NCBI GenBank assembly: GCA_037974335.1
Contig: CM075760.1
Location: forward strand, 60,332,515-60,396,514
Reading direction: 5' to 3'
Length of the DNA: 64,000 nucleotides
Source of the DNA: Prionace glauca
Lineage: Eukaryota > Chordata > Chondrichthyes > Carcharhiniformes > Carcharhinidae
In this document: in pieces, positions 22,022-34,070 of the stretch
Numbering within the stretch: position 1 is the first letter of the stretch
Layout: each line of letters starts with the position of its first letter
The notes under the pieces: generated by a model
Database searches by the model: none
What the model saw: only the letters and a program-made list of their open reading frames with translations
Told to the model about the DNA's origin: nothing
Translations under genes and position numbers: made by a program

Positions 22022-22988
22022 TGACCATGTTCACATTAATCTCAACGCTTCCAAAGAATTGCAACGTTCATTGTGGCGGAACCTGCATTTACAGAACACT
22101 TTACCCGACCTCATATCGTCCTAAAGTTTGAGTGGCGCAGGCGTGGAAGGCCAAAGGGCCTGTTTCCTGTGCTGTATTGTTCTTTGCTCCTTGTTTGTTC
22201 TTAAAACTCACTGATGTCCTTTTTCTGAATTTAGCCACTGCTGTCATGTTGCAAATACAGCAGGTAATTTGCGTACAGTAAACTACCACAAACAGAGAAG
22301 TGATAACTTGACAGTAAATGTGCGATTTTGTTTAAAGAATCAGTATTAATGTAGAATTGGAAAGAACAGTTTTGTTCTTTAGAATTATATCAATGAGATT
22401 TTGCATCCTGGCATCGATCATTAATATGAATCTAGTTCTCTCTCTGATGATACACCTTGTCCTGTTGAGTAACATTTGTGTTGTTGTCGTTTTAGATTTC
22501 CAGAATCTGCAGCACTTTACCCTGTTGTTATTGTTCCACTGGATGTGAGCATCACTGACAAAGCCAACATTTAGTTGTCCCTGCTGAGAAGGAGATTGTG
22601 AACCACGTTGTTGAAACCTGCCCTCTGGATGATTTTATTATTTGATTTTCTATAGCAGCTTTGATCCAAATGACTGGCCTACCCGGCAATTTCAGTCGTG
22701 GCTAAGAGTCATTTTCATCACAATGGAACTGGAGTCTATGTAGTACAGACAGGATAAATATAGGAATCTTCCATTTCCAGTTATTTCCAAAGAGAAGATG
22801 CCGTTTGAAGTATAAAAGCAAATTACAGCACATTGAAATCAAAAGACAAAATACTGGAAACTCTCAGCAGGCCTGGCAATATTTCTGAGGAGAGAAAAGA
22901 ACTGACGGTTCGAGTCCAGATGACCTTTTGACAAAGCTTCTCTCTCCTTTCAGATGCTTCCAGACTTGCTGAGATTTTCCCGCATTTC
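22022..22988. other. Repeat fragments left of the VH pseudogene
   Basis: 22130-22190 is a LINE tail ('ggccaaagggcctgtttcct'). 22540-22750 belongs to the 'ggatgtgagcatcactgac' dispersed family. 22850-22988 is a repeat with 'ctctcagcaggcctggcaat' and 'gaggagagaaaagaactgac', whose insertion truncates the VH pseudogene. No JH or CH exon was found here. Confidence 0.5.
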
Positions 22989-22989
22989 T

Positions 22990-23240
22990 CTGTACGTTGT
23001 TTGAAGTGTCTTTGGGCGGAGTAAATTGATTCTGAATCCCTGGGGCGGAGGAATTGTAGGTTCTTCCAAGACTATCATACTGAAGAAGACACTGTGAACA
23101 CTGGCCAGGGACTGGTCAGACCCAGACCAACCTGTTGCTGCCAATATTGAACGCTTTGTCTTTACAGCTCAGTCTCAGAGAGCGTGAGGGACGCCAGGGT
23201 TGTGCCTCAGGCTGAGTCAACACAACCTCCGATTCAACAC
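22990..23240 (-). pseudogene. VH pseudogene, truncated in FR3
   Basis: On the minus strand: SEVVLTQPEAQPW, SRSLRLSCKDKAF (first Cys), then LVWV followed by an in-frame TGA where FR2 should read WVR. Next come QCSQCLLQYDSLG, APGIQNQFTPPKDTSNN, and the reading stops in FR3 at a repeat boundary near 22990. FR3 end with its second Cys, CDR3 and recombination signal are missing. The acceptor region is altered relative to the intact VH at 12.0-12.3 kb. Family resemblance to that VH is obvious (EVV-TQPE, APGIQN versus DPGIQN). It sits in the second copy of the duplicated 5' flank, so it is the relic of a duplicated IgH unit. Confidence 0.88.
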
Positions 23241-23254
23241 TTTCTAAAACATGA

Positions 23255-23582
23255 AGAAAAAACTATGAAAACAAAACGTCACGCACCCTGGACATACTGA
23301 ATCATCTTTTGCCATCGGGGGCAGATACAAAATCTGCGAACACATACAAGCTGATTCAAAAACAACTTATTTACTGTTGCAATCAGAATACTGAATGGAC
23401 CGACATCGCATTCAATTGATAGTTTTTCTCGGCCCTAGCTATGACTGCAATATAACATTCTTTACTCTCCCCCGTCTTTCCCTATGTACGGTATGCTCCG
23501 TCTGTATAGTGTGCAAGAATGAATAATTTTCACTGTGTACTAATATATATGAGAATAATAAATCAAATGAAATCAAATAAAA
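23255..23582 (+). mobile_element. LINE 3' end fragment
   Basis: Contains 'cagaatactgaatggaccga', a 'tctttccctatgtacggtat' segment and the end 'gagaataataaatcaaatga'. The tail differs from the CR1 octamer type. It lies where the leader intron of the VH pseudogene would be. Confidence 0.6.
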
Positions 23583-23689
23583 TATATCAAAAATACTGAG
23601 AATTATTCCCAGTTAATTGATTGCTGGCACCGGAACATTCAAGAGACAGACTAACACTGAGGCAGTGACAGTGAAATCCATTGTAACGT

Positions 23690-25930
23690 CTCTGCTAGTC
23701 CAAGAGGTGAAATTGCATTTGAGCATCTGTATTAGAGAGAAAAAAAATAATTTGATTGTAAATTAAGTCCCTTCATTTCTGCACCCCTTCACAATGGAAT
23801 AAACATAAAGAAGATGACATTACCTTATCAGGGTGAATACGTCACTCTGATCCGCAATAATTTTGAGTTTCTAGCACATTGCAGCAAAAATATAATTCAT
23901 TTGAGGAATTATTATCGATTTATGTAACTAAATGCTGGGATGACTGTATTTCAGGTGTGGATAGCTATCACTGTAATTTGAGACCGGATATACAAACAAG
24001 AGAAGCAATGGCCAACTGTTATTTTCACTGATAATTCATCCAATAACTGAACTAACACATTCAGGGCCAGGCTTCGAATCCCAGAACAACAGATGGGTAG
24101 AATTTAAATTTAGTAAAAACATCTGGAAATAAGAATCTACTTATGAACATGATGTCATTGTCGATTGTGTGAAAAAAAACCTAATTGCTTCACTAATGTA
24201 TGTTAGAGAAGGGAATATGTCGTCCTTAACTGGTTTGGCCTATCTGCAGTTCCAGAGCCACGAAAATGTGGTTGGCTCTCCATTGCCCTTGGCAAACGGT
24301 AGGCAATAAATTCTGGTCATCCAGCTGTGTCCATGTTCATAGAATCTCTACAGAGTAGAAGGAGGCCATTTGGCCTATCGGACCCGCACCGATACCATTT
24401 CTACCCAGGCCCTATCCCGAACACACAACTACATTCCCGGCTAATTCCCTTGACATTATGGGTCAATTTATCATCGCCAATCAACCTAAGCGGCACATTA
24501 TTTGACAGTGTGAGTAAATAGGCAGACAATTGGAGAATGTGCAGACTCCACATAGGTAGTGATTCCACATAGACCAAAATCTGGAATTCAAACTGTGTCC
24601 CTGGCGCTTTAAGGCAGAAGTGCTAACAAAGATGTCACCGTACAACTCACAAATACATTAAAAAAAATCCTCATATGATGCAATGTTACACCTTATATTT
24701 CCCCAATAGCTATTTAACCCTGTGAAAATTAACGGTGAAAGAAAACTGGTTGACTTCTGATTCCTTGAGTTGACAGAGAAACATGAAATTAAAATCAACT
24801 TTGGACAGAGAATTTAATGAATCAGACCGGACACAGGGATCAGGAAAGTTCTCCGTCAGCATCCAAATCATTGCAGCTCATTTTATCAGCTACTGGCTGT
24901 CTAATATTCACTGGTAGTGTGAAAACAGGACATCAAGACTTTGCGGCATATTGCACAATATCACAAGAATAAATGTTTTATCTTCCACTGAACCAGGGTA
25001 TGAACAGGTCATTTCTCCACAGATTGGCAGCTACGAGAGGGATTGGTAAATGGTTGAAATCAGATTATGCTGCACAACAGAACATGGATCTAATCAAATG
25101 TAAGAGAGGGGCAGAGCACTGAGAATATTCCAAGAATCCGGGCTGTTCAAGGCAGTTATATGGTTTTCTTCTACTTTTAATTATTTTCATTTTGGGGCCA
25201 TTACACTGATCTCATTGGACTGAGGGATTGGGATCATCAAAATCTCCTCCATGCATATCATGCAGTCGCTCACAACGTGGTTTTAATTGTTGAAAGGACA
25301 TTTATTTGGAAGTTATAAAAATGAAATAACACCTGGTCATTTTACTAGTTTCTGATATTGTTTAATCACATAATGAACAGTACGTTCATTTAAAATATTT
25401 GCTGAGAAAGAATACAAATTAAAACGTTCCTTTCTTGTGGGAAATAAATAATTATTATATTACTGACTGAGTTCCATTCTATTCTTACAGATTCACGTTA
25501 ATCTGTCCGACACAGTATTTGGCGGCAGTCCAACCTGCTGCCAAACACCCGAAAATATTTACAGGAAACATCTGACGGTGTTTGTTCAGTAAATCAAAGA
25601 TTTGTTTACTCAGTACTGAGCGCTTGGCTGCAAGCCAACTTCAATCTCTTGCATTGTCAATGGGGCCTATTTATAAACAAATCTGCCCAGCAACAGTACT
25701 GCAGGCAACTTACTGATCTTTTAATTTGTAAATCTATACCAATGTTTCCCATTTCTTAGGAAAAGAAAGTTTCCAGCTTCTCCGGCACCTTGGTAGCAAC
25801 AATGATGATCTCTCCAACACAACCAAACACTGTGATAGTTGGATAGAAATAAATACAGGCAGATTGCGAGAGCTGATTCAGAGAGATGATATATTTTATA
25901 CTACATAAACATGTATGCTTGTGTTTTATT
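23690..25930. repeat. 5' flank of the IgH unit, copy 2 of a duplication
   Basis: Colinear with 12.9-14.35 kb: 'tatcgatttatgtaactaaatg' near 23915, 'gtggatagctatcactg' near 23955, 'caagaataaatgttttatct' near 24965, 'cagtactgagcgcttggctg' near 25612 and 'gttggatagaaa' near 25840. It is longer than copy 1, chiefly because repeats including a SINE (24.33-24.65 kb) were inserted. Confidence 0.75.
24330..24650 (-). mobile_element. tRNA-headed SINE, minus orientation
   Basis: Starts with the complement of the 3' end ('catagaatctctacagag') and runs to tRNA-like head remnants near 24640. It was inserted into copy 2 of the duplicated flank and is absent from copy 1. Confidence 0.7.
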
Positions 25931-26554
25931 TCATTTATTCTTCCATTGGATGTGGGAATCTCTGGGAAGGCCAATATTTGTTTCTTGTGCTTAACTTGTT
26001 CACAGCAGAGTGGCATTCCAGGGCATCTCAAAAGTCTTTGCCCAGTTACACATACTGCTGTCCGGCTAGAGTCGCATCCTGCCGATGGTGGGTCTTCAAA
26101 TCGAAGCTGGAATGAGTGAAAATGATGAGGTTGTTGAGAGTTGATTGTTATATTTGGAACATTGTGAAATTGATTTGTGCACAACTTGACATTTTCCAGA
26201 CAAAGCACACAGCCAAACACACACCCACACATTCTCTCTTGTTCTCATTCTGTCTCACATATTGTCTTCTTTTCATATACACTGTACGTAGACACACACA
26301 CACACACATGAATACACACATTTTCCTTCAACTTAAGACTCCACCTTGCCTTCCTGGGAGGCTTCAGAGATAATGACCCCAACTATCTTTCAGGTGGAAT
26401 GATGAAGGAATAAACGTTCCCCAACGCCATGATTGCCGAGCTGGACTTTAAGAGTGCAATGGTTTCCAACAGAGACTTGGTCAACATTCTTCCTTCTAAC
26501 CAGGTTTAACAGAAATACATTAATATGAATTGAGGCATTTTGCTCTGAGGCTAG
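25930..26554. other. Dispersed repeat plus CA-rich DNA
   Basis: 25930-26115 belongs to the 'ccattggatgtgggaatc' dispersed family. 26205-26330 holds CA-rich microsatellite runs. The rest shows no gene. Confidence 0.45.
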
Positions 26555-26897
26555 CTTGGCAATATAGAAAAAAGTCTGACAACATCAGGTTTTAGTCCAA
26601 CCTATTTATTTGATAATATCCTCACAAGCTTTCGAGGGGACTGCCTCTTCGTCAGGTGAATGGAGAGTTCTGGCCTCAGACAGAGCATATAAAGCACAGA
26701 CAGTCTCTAAACTGTCTGTGCTTTATATGCTCTGTCTGAGGCCAGAACTCTCCATTCACCTGACGAAGAGGCAGTCCCCTCGAAAGCTTGTGAGGATATT
26801 ATCAAATAAATAGGTTGGACTAAAACCTGGTGTTGTCAGACTTTTTACTGTGTTTACGCCAGTCCAACGCCGGCATACCCACATCTTGGCAATATAG
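26555..26897. mobile_element. Palindromic Penelope-like insertion with target-site duplication
   Basis: Arms 26569-26704 and 26711-26846 are each 136 bp, inverted, separated by 6 bp, and differ at one position as far as I can read. The right arm alone continues into a 38-nt tail (26847-26884, 'acgccagtccaacgccggca'). The unit is bounded by CTTGGCAATATAG at 26555-26567 and 26885-26897, a 13-bp target-site duplication. The terminal sequence (GGTTGGACTAAAACCTGGTG) is the 3' end shared with the Penelope-like copy at 54.1 kb. No coding capacity. Confidence 0.9.
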
Positions 26898-27682
26898 GAA
26901 CAGGAATGGGCCATTCAACTCCACAGACTCGCCCCGCCATTCTTTAAGATCTTGGCTGATCAGTAACCAAATTCTATGTGCCTGCCCATGACCCATATCC
27001 CTTGATACCCTTGCTCAATTAAAAAAAACTATCTTAGACTTAAATTTAACAATTGAACCGGCATCCACCGGCGTTTTAAGGAAGAGAGTTCCAAACTTCG
27101 CCACTCTCTGTGTGTAGAAATGCTTTGAATAAACTCTCCTGCATGGCTTGGCCTTTTTTTAACATATGGTCCTTTATTCACGAGTCTTCAACTGGTGGAA
27201 ACATTTTATCCTTGTCAAATCTATCTTTCCCTGTAAATATTTTGTTGATTTCTGTGAGCGCGCCCTTCAAACTTCTGAATTCGAGCGAAAAAATCTTAAT
27301 TTGTCTAAAATCTCCTCACAACCTAATCCCTTAAAATCAGGTAAAATTCTTGTAAACCAGTATTGAACTCCTTCCAGAGTGAGCACGCTTCCAAAGTTTG
27401 TTGCCCATACCTGCTCAGAGTTCTGTAATTGGGGTCTAACAAAGATTTTGCACAATTGCAGCACAACATCTGCATCCTTGTACTCCTACCCTTTAGATAT
27501 GAAGACCAGCATTCCTTTGGCCTTCTTGACTGTTTTCTGCATCAGGTCGTGGCATTTTAAGAAGCTCTGCACCGGAATTCCAAATCTAATTGGACATCAA
27601 CTGAATTTAACTTTGTATTTTCTAAAAAAAATCTTAATCAATATCAGTTGGATATTTGTCTATTTTTGTAACTATTTAAGTC
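26886..27682 (-). mobile_element. Old CR1-like LINE 3' region
   Basis: Minus-strand C-terminal coding region (LQLCKIFVRPQLQNSEQVWA, then LEGVQYWFTRILPDFKGLG) and 3' end 'gaatgggccattcaactcc'. It was the target of the palindromic insertion on its left and abuts a younger CR1-A copy on its right. Confidence 0.75.
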
Positions 27683-28192
27683 ATAAGAACATAAGAAATA
27701 GGAGCAGGAGTAGGCCATCTGGCCCTTCGAGCCTGCCCCGCCATTCAATAAGATCATGGCTGATCTGTCGTGACTCAGCTCCACCTTCCCGCCCTCTCCC
27801 CATAACCCTTAATCCCTTCTCTTATCAAAAACCCATCAACCCGTTTCTTAAAAATATTTAGCGAGGCAGCCTCCACCACTTCAACGGGCAGAGAATTCCA
27901 GAGATTCACCACCCTTTGAGTGAAGAAGTTCCTCCTCAACTCTGTTTTAAACCGCCCCCCCCTTTATCTTGAGGCTGTGCCCCCTAGTCCTACTGTCTTT
28001 TTTGAGCGGGAAGAGCCTCTCCACCTCTATCCTATCCATCCCATTCATCATCTTATACGTCTCAATGAGATCTCCCCTCATTCTTCTAAACTCTAACGAG
28101 TACAAGCCTAGTTTATTCAGCCTCTCCTCATAGCTCAATCCCCTCAACTCCGGTATCAGCCGAGTAAACCTCCTCTGCACTCCCTCCAGGGC
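27683..28192 (-). mobile_element. CR1 subfamily A, 3' half-kilobase
   Basis: Tail CATAAGAACATAAGAAATAG at the left, then 3' UTR and C-terminal codons (RRMRGDLIETYKMMNGMDR, RRFTRLIPELRGLSYEERLN). It stops near 28192. The following 'cccaagatagattccg' stretch may be a displaced part of a similar element. Confidence 0.85.
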
Positions 28193-29590
28193 CATCCAGT
28201 CGCTGAAGAATATTGTAAATAATTGAGGCCCCAAGATAGATTCCGATTGGACCTCACCTACATTATTCAACAGCGTACATATACAATTCTTTGCACCTTA
28301 AATTTTGGCACCTTCCACAGAAGGGGATGTGGTATTATATTTATGGGTGTGAATTCTTGATACATTAGTATCATTGATCATACCTGATAATGATATTGTC
28401 ACAGTTAATTGTAATTGTAGAGTTTTGCCAGCAGATGGAATTGAAATCTTGATCAGTTACTTTAGATGATTCAGGCACTGCTTCAATAAATACCACACTG
28501 GACTCTGTGTCCGTTCATTCTGAATTGGCCTCCATATGTACATACGTTGGAATGGGCCGTGTCTCTGATTACAATATAATGTACCATATGGCACCTTGGT
28601 TCAACTAATTTGCACAGGTACATGTCAATATATACATCACATGACTACCTGATCCGAATTTTTACTGGCAGGATGTAACATTGCAGTTCTCCCGCACACG
28701 GCCCTGAATGGTAGTTTAAAATGAAACACAGCAGAAGTCTCAAATAAAATCCCAATTTTTAAGATGAGGGAGCTCAGCAAGAAGGAAAAGAAACAAGACT
28801 GAAACAATTGCTAATATCTTCAGCCAGAAGTGCCAAGAGGATGTTTCATCTCGGCCTCCTCCTGAGGTCCAGTGCATCACGGATGCCAGTCTCCGAGTAG
28901 TTCAACTCATTTCACATGATAACATCGGAAGATAGGGACAGGATAGGGACAGGAGTTGGTCATTCATCTCCTGGAGCCCGCTCGGTCATGCAATATGATC
29001 ATGAATGGCATGTGGCCTAACCCCATGTTAAAAGCATTGGACAATGTAAAGATTATTCGTCCTGACAATACTTCAGCAACAATAATAACGATTTTTGCTC
29101 TGGGACTAGCTGTGCCCCAGCCAATCTATTCAAGTACAGCTTTGACACAACATTGTGGAATTTTGGTAGACATGCCTGATCGCAAAAGGCAGGACAAATT
29201 CAAATGCACCAACTTCCGCCCAATGAGCGGAACTCGGTCAACATAGTGGAACGTATCAAGGATTCTTGAATAATCAATAATAATAATGGTAATAATAATA
29301 ATAGTAATAATAATAATAATAATAATAATGGTAATAATAATAATTTGGTCAGTGATGCTCTGTTGGGGTCCCACTATGAACACTCATTTCCAGAAATCAT
29401 TTAAACTTACTCCAAATATAGTGGAATTGGCTGATTTAATATGGTGAGGTGAGAGAGCCTGCCCTCGACATCAGTGCAGCACTTGACCGACTGTCACAGC
29501 AAGGACCCTGAACAAAGCTTCAATCAATGGGGATCCGGGGGAAAATATTTCACTGGCCGCAGTCATACCGAGCACAGAGTAAGATGGTTG
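28193..29590. other. AT-rich gap with LINE scraps and a TAA microsatellite
   Basis: 28.72-29.11 kb contains decayed LINE-like pieces. 29267-29344 is a TAA/TAATAA microsatellite. No gene recognised. Confidence 0.45.
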
Positions 29591-31625
29591 TGGCTGTTAA
29601 AAGTCAATCATCTCTGTCATAGAGTCATAGAGGTTTACAGCATGGAAACAGGTCTTTCGGACTAACTTGGCAAGATGCCCTTTTTTTTCAACACCAAAAC
29701 TAATCCCTATTGCCTGCACTTGGCCCATATCCTTCTGTACCCAAGTTACTCATGTAACTGGCGAAATGCTTTTTAAAAGGCTAAATTGAACAACGTCTAC
29801 TACAATCTTTGGCAGCTTGTTCTCGACGCTCACCACCCTCTCTGTGGAAACAAATGCCCCTCTGGAGACTTTTGTATCTCTCCCCTCTCACCTTAAACCT
29901 GTTCCCTCTAGTTTTAGGCTCCCCTATCTTTGGGACAAGATATTGACTATCTTGCTGATCTATGCCACTCATCATTTAGTAGAAGTTTATAAGTTTAACC
30001 CTCAGCCTTCTACACCCCAGAGAAAAAAAAAGGCCCAGTCGATCCAACCTCTCCTTATAAATCAAGTCCCGATAGCATTTTAGTAAATCCCTTCTGCACT
30101 CTTTCGAGGCCCGGAGTAACTGCAGTAAGACTTCCCTAATTCTGAAATCATGTCTTCTTGCAACAAAAGCCTTCCTAATTGCTTGTTGTACTTGCCTCTG
30201 AAATTTCATTGAGTGGTGCAAAAGGACACCCAGATCAATTTTTACATCACACTTCCTAATATATGTTGCTTTCGGCTTTACACACCAGTATATAACTGTA
30301 CATTTATCCCCGTTGTAAGGCATCTGCCACGTGTTCACCCATTCACTCAAATTGTCCAGATCACATTGAAGCCCCCCTCCCTGCAGCACCTCTCCCACCC
30401 CAGCCCCACCCCCCCACCCCCGCGCTACCCCCACGACCCTCCTCACAGTTCACGAATTTGTCAAATTTTGTCTGGCTAACCATTTTAGACATGCTACAAT
30501 TGATTCCCTCATCCAGGTCCCACTGGCACAGTGCCAGGGACTTCGGTTCATTTCCCAGTTTGGGTCATTGCTGTACGGTGTCTGCACGTTCTCTCCGTGT
30601 CTAAGTGGGTTTCTTCCAGGTGTTCAGGTTTCTTCCCACAGTCCCACAGTCATTTTGCTTAGGTGCATTGGCATAAATTCTGCCTCAGTTGTGTGGACCC
30701 GAAAGTGAGCTGAAGTGTGATGTCTGAGGAATATTCACTGTAACCTCATTGCATCGTAGCGTACTTGTGGCGAATAAATAAATAAAATAAATTCAGACCC
30801 TGTGGTACCCCACTTGGAGCTGAAACACCACTCGGGAAAAATCCCCATCTATTTCCACTCTCACATTCTTATCTGTCAACAATTTATATACCAATGCCAA
30901 GACGTTAATCCCCTTTAATTTGGTTTTCTAGTATTTTATGAGGAACCTTCCCAAATGTCTCCTGAAAGTGAAAATACACCACGTACGGTGGTCCACCCCC
31001 TCCCCTTGCCTATTCTATTATTTATATTAACTAAAAAACGCAAATAGGTTTGTTAAGAATAGCATGGCTTTCTTAAGATCATCTTGTCTTCATCCAACTC
31101 CGTTGATGCCTTTCAAATATTTTGCTATCATATCTTTGATAACAGTCTCTGACATCTTCACTGGTACAAATATCAGGCTGTAATTCATCATCGTCACTCT
31201 CCCTTCCATTGTGTACATTGGAGTTACAATCTGTAGGAACTGCTACAGGGTGTACCGAATTTTAGAAGATGAACACCAATGCATCCAATATTCTCCGGGG
31301 CCATTTCCCTTCATATTTTGGGATGTAGATTATCAGGCCCCGGTGATTTCTCAGCTTTTAACCGTATCAATTTCCCCAACATGATTTTTCGACGAATACT
31401 AGTATTGTTCAATGCCGTCTTCCAACTATTCCCTTGGTTCCATAACATTTTTTGAAGGATACTTGTGTCCTCTTTTGCGAAGATGAAGGCAAACTTTCTT
31501 GTCTATTCCACCAACATTTCTTCCTTCCCCACTATAATTTATCTGGATTCTGAATGCAAGTTTCGAATATTTGTGTTATTAATCTTTGTCCATTCAGATA
31601 TTGATAGACGTTTTTGGAATTAGTT
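29590..31625 (-). mobile_element. Old CR1-like LINE interrupted by a SINE
   Basis: Minus-strand 3' end at about 29600, C-terminal codons (DLIYKERLDRLGLFFSLGC, VNTWQMPYNGDKCTVIYW), then more RT-region sequence from 30795 onwards ('gaccctgtggtaccccac', typical of the segment before FADD in this orientation). A tRNA-headed SINE occupies 30504-30793. Multiple decayed positions. Confidence 0.65.
30504..30793 (+). mobile_element. tRNA-headed SINE (second tail type)
   Basis: Body blocks 'tgtctgcacgttctctccg' and 'ttcttcccacagtcccacag'. The 3' part reads '..cgtacttgtggcgaataaataaat', a different tail from the 21.68-kb copy. Confidence 0.7.
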
Positions 31626-31639
31626 TATTAAAAAAATCA

Positions 31640-31905
31640 CTGATGAGGCTTACATTAGCATTGCAATGAAGTTACCGTGAAATCCCCAAGTCACCGCAGT
31701 GTGGCGCCTATCCGGGTGAATTCTTCTGACCAAAACAGAATGTGCATGGAAATTGGAGCACTCACAGGAAACCCACGTAGACACAGGGAGAACGTGCAGG
31801 ACCACCCAGGCAGTCTCCCAAGAGGACAATCGAATCCGGGCAGCTGTGAAACAGGAATGCTCACTACTATGCTACAGTTCCATCAACAGCTCCAATGTTC
31901 CCTGC
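31640..31905 (-). mobile_element. tRNA-headed SINE, minus orientation (second tail type)
   Basis: Complement of the '..cggagtgtggcgac..' tail at the left ('caccgcagtgtggcgcctat'), SINE body through 31820 and decayed head ('gctcactactatgctaca') at the right. Confidence 0.7.
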
Positions 31906-33903
31906 AGTTTTATTCTCATAATCTATTTCCCCCCTCAATCATTTTGTCTTCATTCGTTTGATTCACAATCCTCAGGCCTGTTGCTTCTTCTGACAATTGT
32001 CTATACTTTATAAGTAAGGAATAAAATGTCCTCTCTTTAAAACCACTAGAGAAGAAAATGAGCTTTGGTGAAATATGATTGTTATTAATTACAGAAGAAT
32101 GTTTCAGTTGAAGCAAATTAATTGAATTGAAATTTCCCAGCTGTCAGGTTGGAATTTAAACTCCTGTCCCCAGAGCATTATTTCAAAATTCTGTATTACC
32201 AGTTTAATACAATATTGCTACAATTAGGTATCATCGCATCTAATAATGAAATAATTGAACATTCATAACTGGGTCACAGGTTGGATCATGAGTTCAGGGA
32301 TCTGTTGTGGGAATTGAACATATTACCATCTGTTTCAAAAATGATTTTGACTCCTGTGAGATAAGTCTGTTAACTGATCACATTTTGTGTTTTAACATTA
32401 TGCCATTTAGTTCACTGTGTCTAAAGTGTGAGGTCAGTGTCCAATGTTACACGGATGTATTTGATTGTCAGAGGCAAGTTTTTTCCTAGTCTTGAATTTT
32501 ATCTGTCTCGATGGCAATCATTAATGGCAATCTACGTAAAACTTCCATCAAATCTTAAAATAACATTTGGAAACACGCGAGGCAGAAGGTCTGAGAGTTT
32601 GGCGTTAACGATGCATGAGTTCCACCATCAGAACAGCTGAATGCTGAGTTTGTTTCTCTTCGAACTGAGCAGTCTATGGGAGATTTAGTACAAAATTCAA
32701 AGCTATAAATGGGAATGTTTTACGCATTAGGAAGAAACTGTTACCCACTGGCAAAAGGGCCAGTATACAGAAGGCACAGCTTTATTAGTTATGAATTAAA
32801 GGAACCATCTCTCTGATTACATCACACCAGTCCATACTTCTACTTATTTTGTACCACATCCAACCTTTAATTGTACGTCGGTAGATCGTAACCTCTTTAT
32901 ATTACATTCGCTCGTATCTCTCGTTAATCTACACTGGACCATCCCTCTATTTACGTGACATTAGGTCCTCTCAATTAGTACTAATGTCCACCACTGATTA
33001 TGCTAAATGAGATCCAATGTATTTTTATATTACACAAGGATTGTCTCTTTACATGACGGAAGAACCCCTCTCTGTTAATTCAATTTCGAACAATGAATAT
33101 GTTTCTGTCAAGATATTATCAATCACGATATATGTGGATGTGTCTGTCCGATACCAGTCATTCTTGTTTGGAAATATAGGTTTATTTTTTGCTAATATCT
33201 ATAAGTAACTGTGAGAAACGCCGAATTGCTCTGTTATTGTATTTAGCGTGAACGTTCTAACCAATTTCTAAGTGATTAAATGTCATTGGGGGACAGGTCA
33301 GTGTGTGAAGCATGGTGCAGCATTCGTTGTAACACCGTCAGACAATCCCTGTTGAGACAAATTTTAATAGTTGAATATTGTGTTGCATTGCGTCAATTTA
33401 CCACAGATTTTAGCGAAAAATGTTTCGTCTGTCTCATTTTATTAAAAACATTCACTGATACGGTGACAGGGTGAGACTGAATTGTGGACTTACAATATCT
33501 CAGATGGATCCAACAGGCTGAATATCTACCCAATCATTAATTGCTTATCTGTTTCCCAGAAAAAAAGAAAATAAATTGCCATAGAACAAGTTTTGACAGT
33601 TATGTCACGTTTGACTTCCTGCAGTTTGTATTGTTATATTTTAAATGATTGTCTTTTTTTTTAAATTTGGAATGTGTTCAACTGCTTAGGCCCTAACCTC
33701 TGGTATTCCCTCCGAAATTTACTTATCTCAGTTTCCTCGTCTAAATCAATCCACAAAGCTTTCTCTTCATTGACAATCCTTTTACTAATCTGATCAAATA
33801 ACTGTTGTTCATAAAAGAATATATTGCAGAAGCATGGGGTCTGAAAAAAATGCCAGAGACACTCAGCAGATCATTCACCATATGTGGAATGGCATTAGTG
33901 TGC
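31906..33903. other. AT-rich intergenic sequence
   Basis: No exon recognised. 32.8-33.45 kb has the irregular AT-rich repeat texture noted at 18-19.6 kb. Confidence 0.4.
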
Positions 33904-34070
33904 ATCTCTCTCTCTCTGTCTCTCCCTGCCTCTTTCTCCCTCTCCCCCACTCCCCGCCATTCCTGCCTCTCTCCCTCCCCCTCTCTGTCTCTGTTTGTCT
34001 CTCTTTGTCCCCCTCTCTCTCCCTGGCTCCTTCTCTCTCTGTGTTTTCCCCTCTGTCTCTCTCTCTATAG
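33904..34070 (+). repeat. CT-rich microsatellite
   Basis: Almost pure TCTCTC/CCTCTC with rare breaks, immediately 5' of a LINE fragment. Confidence 0.9.

Noticed and set aside
29126-29383. Ile-rich reading frame
   Set aside because: Product of the TAA microsatellite read on the minus strand.
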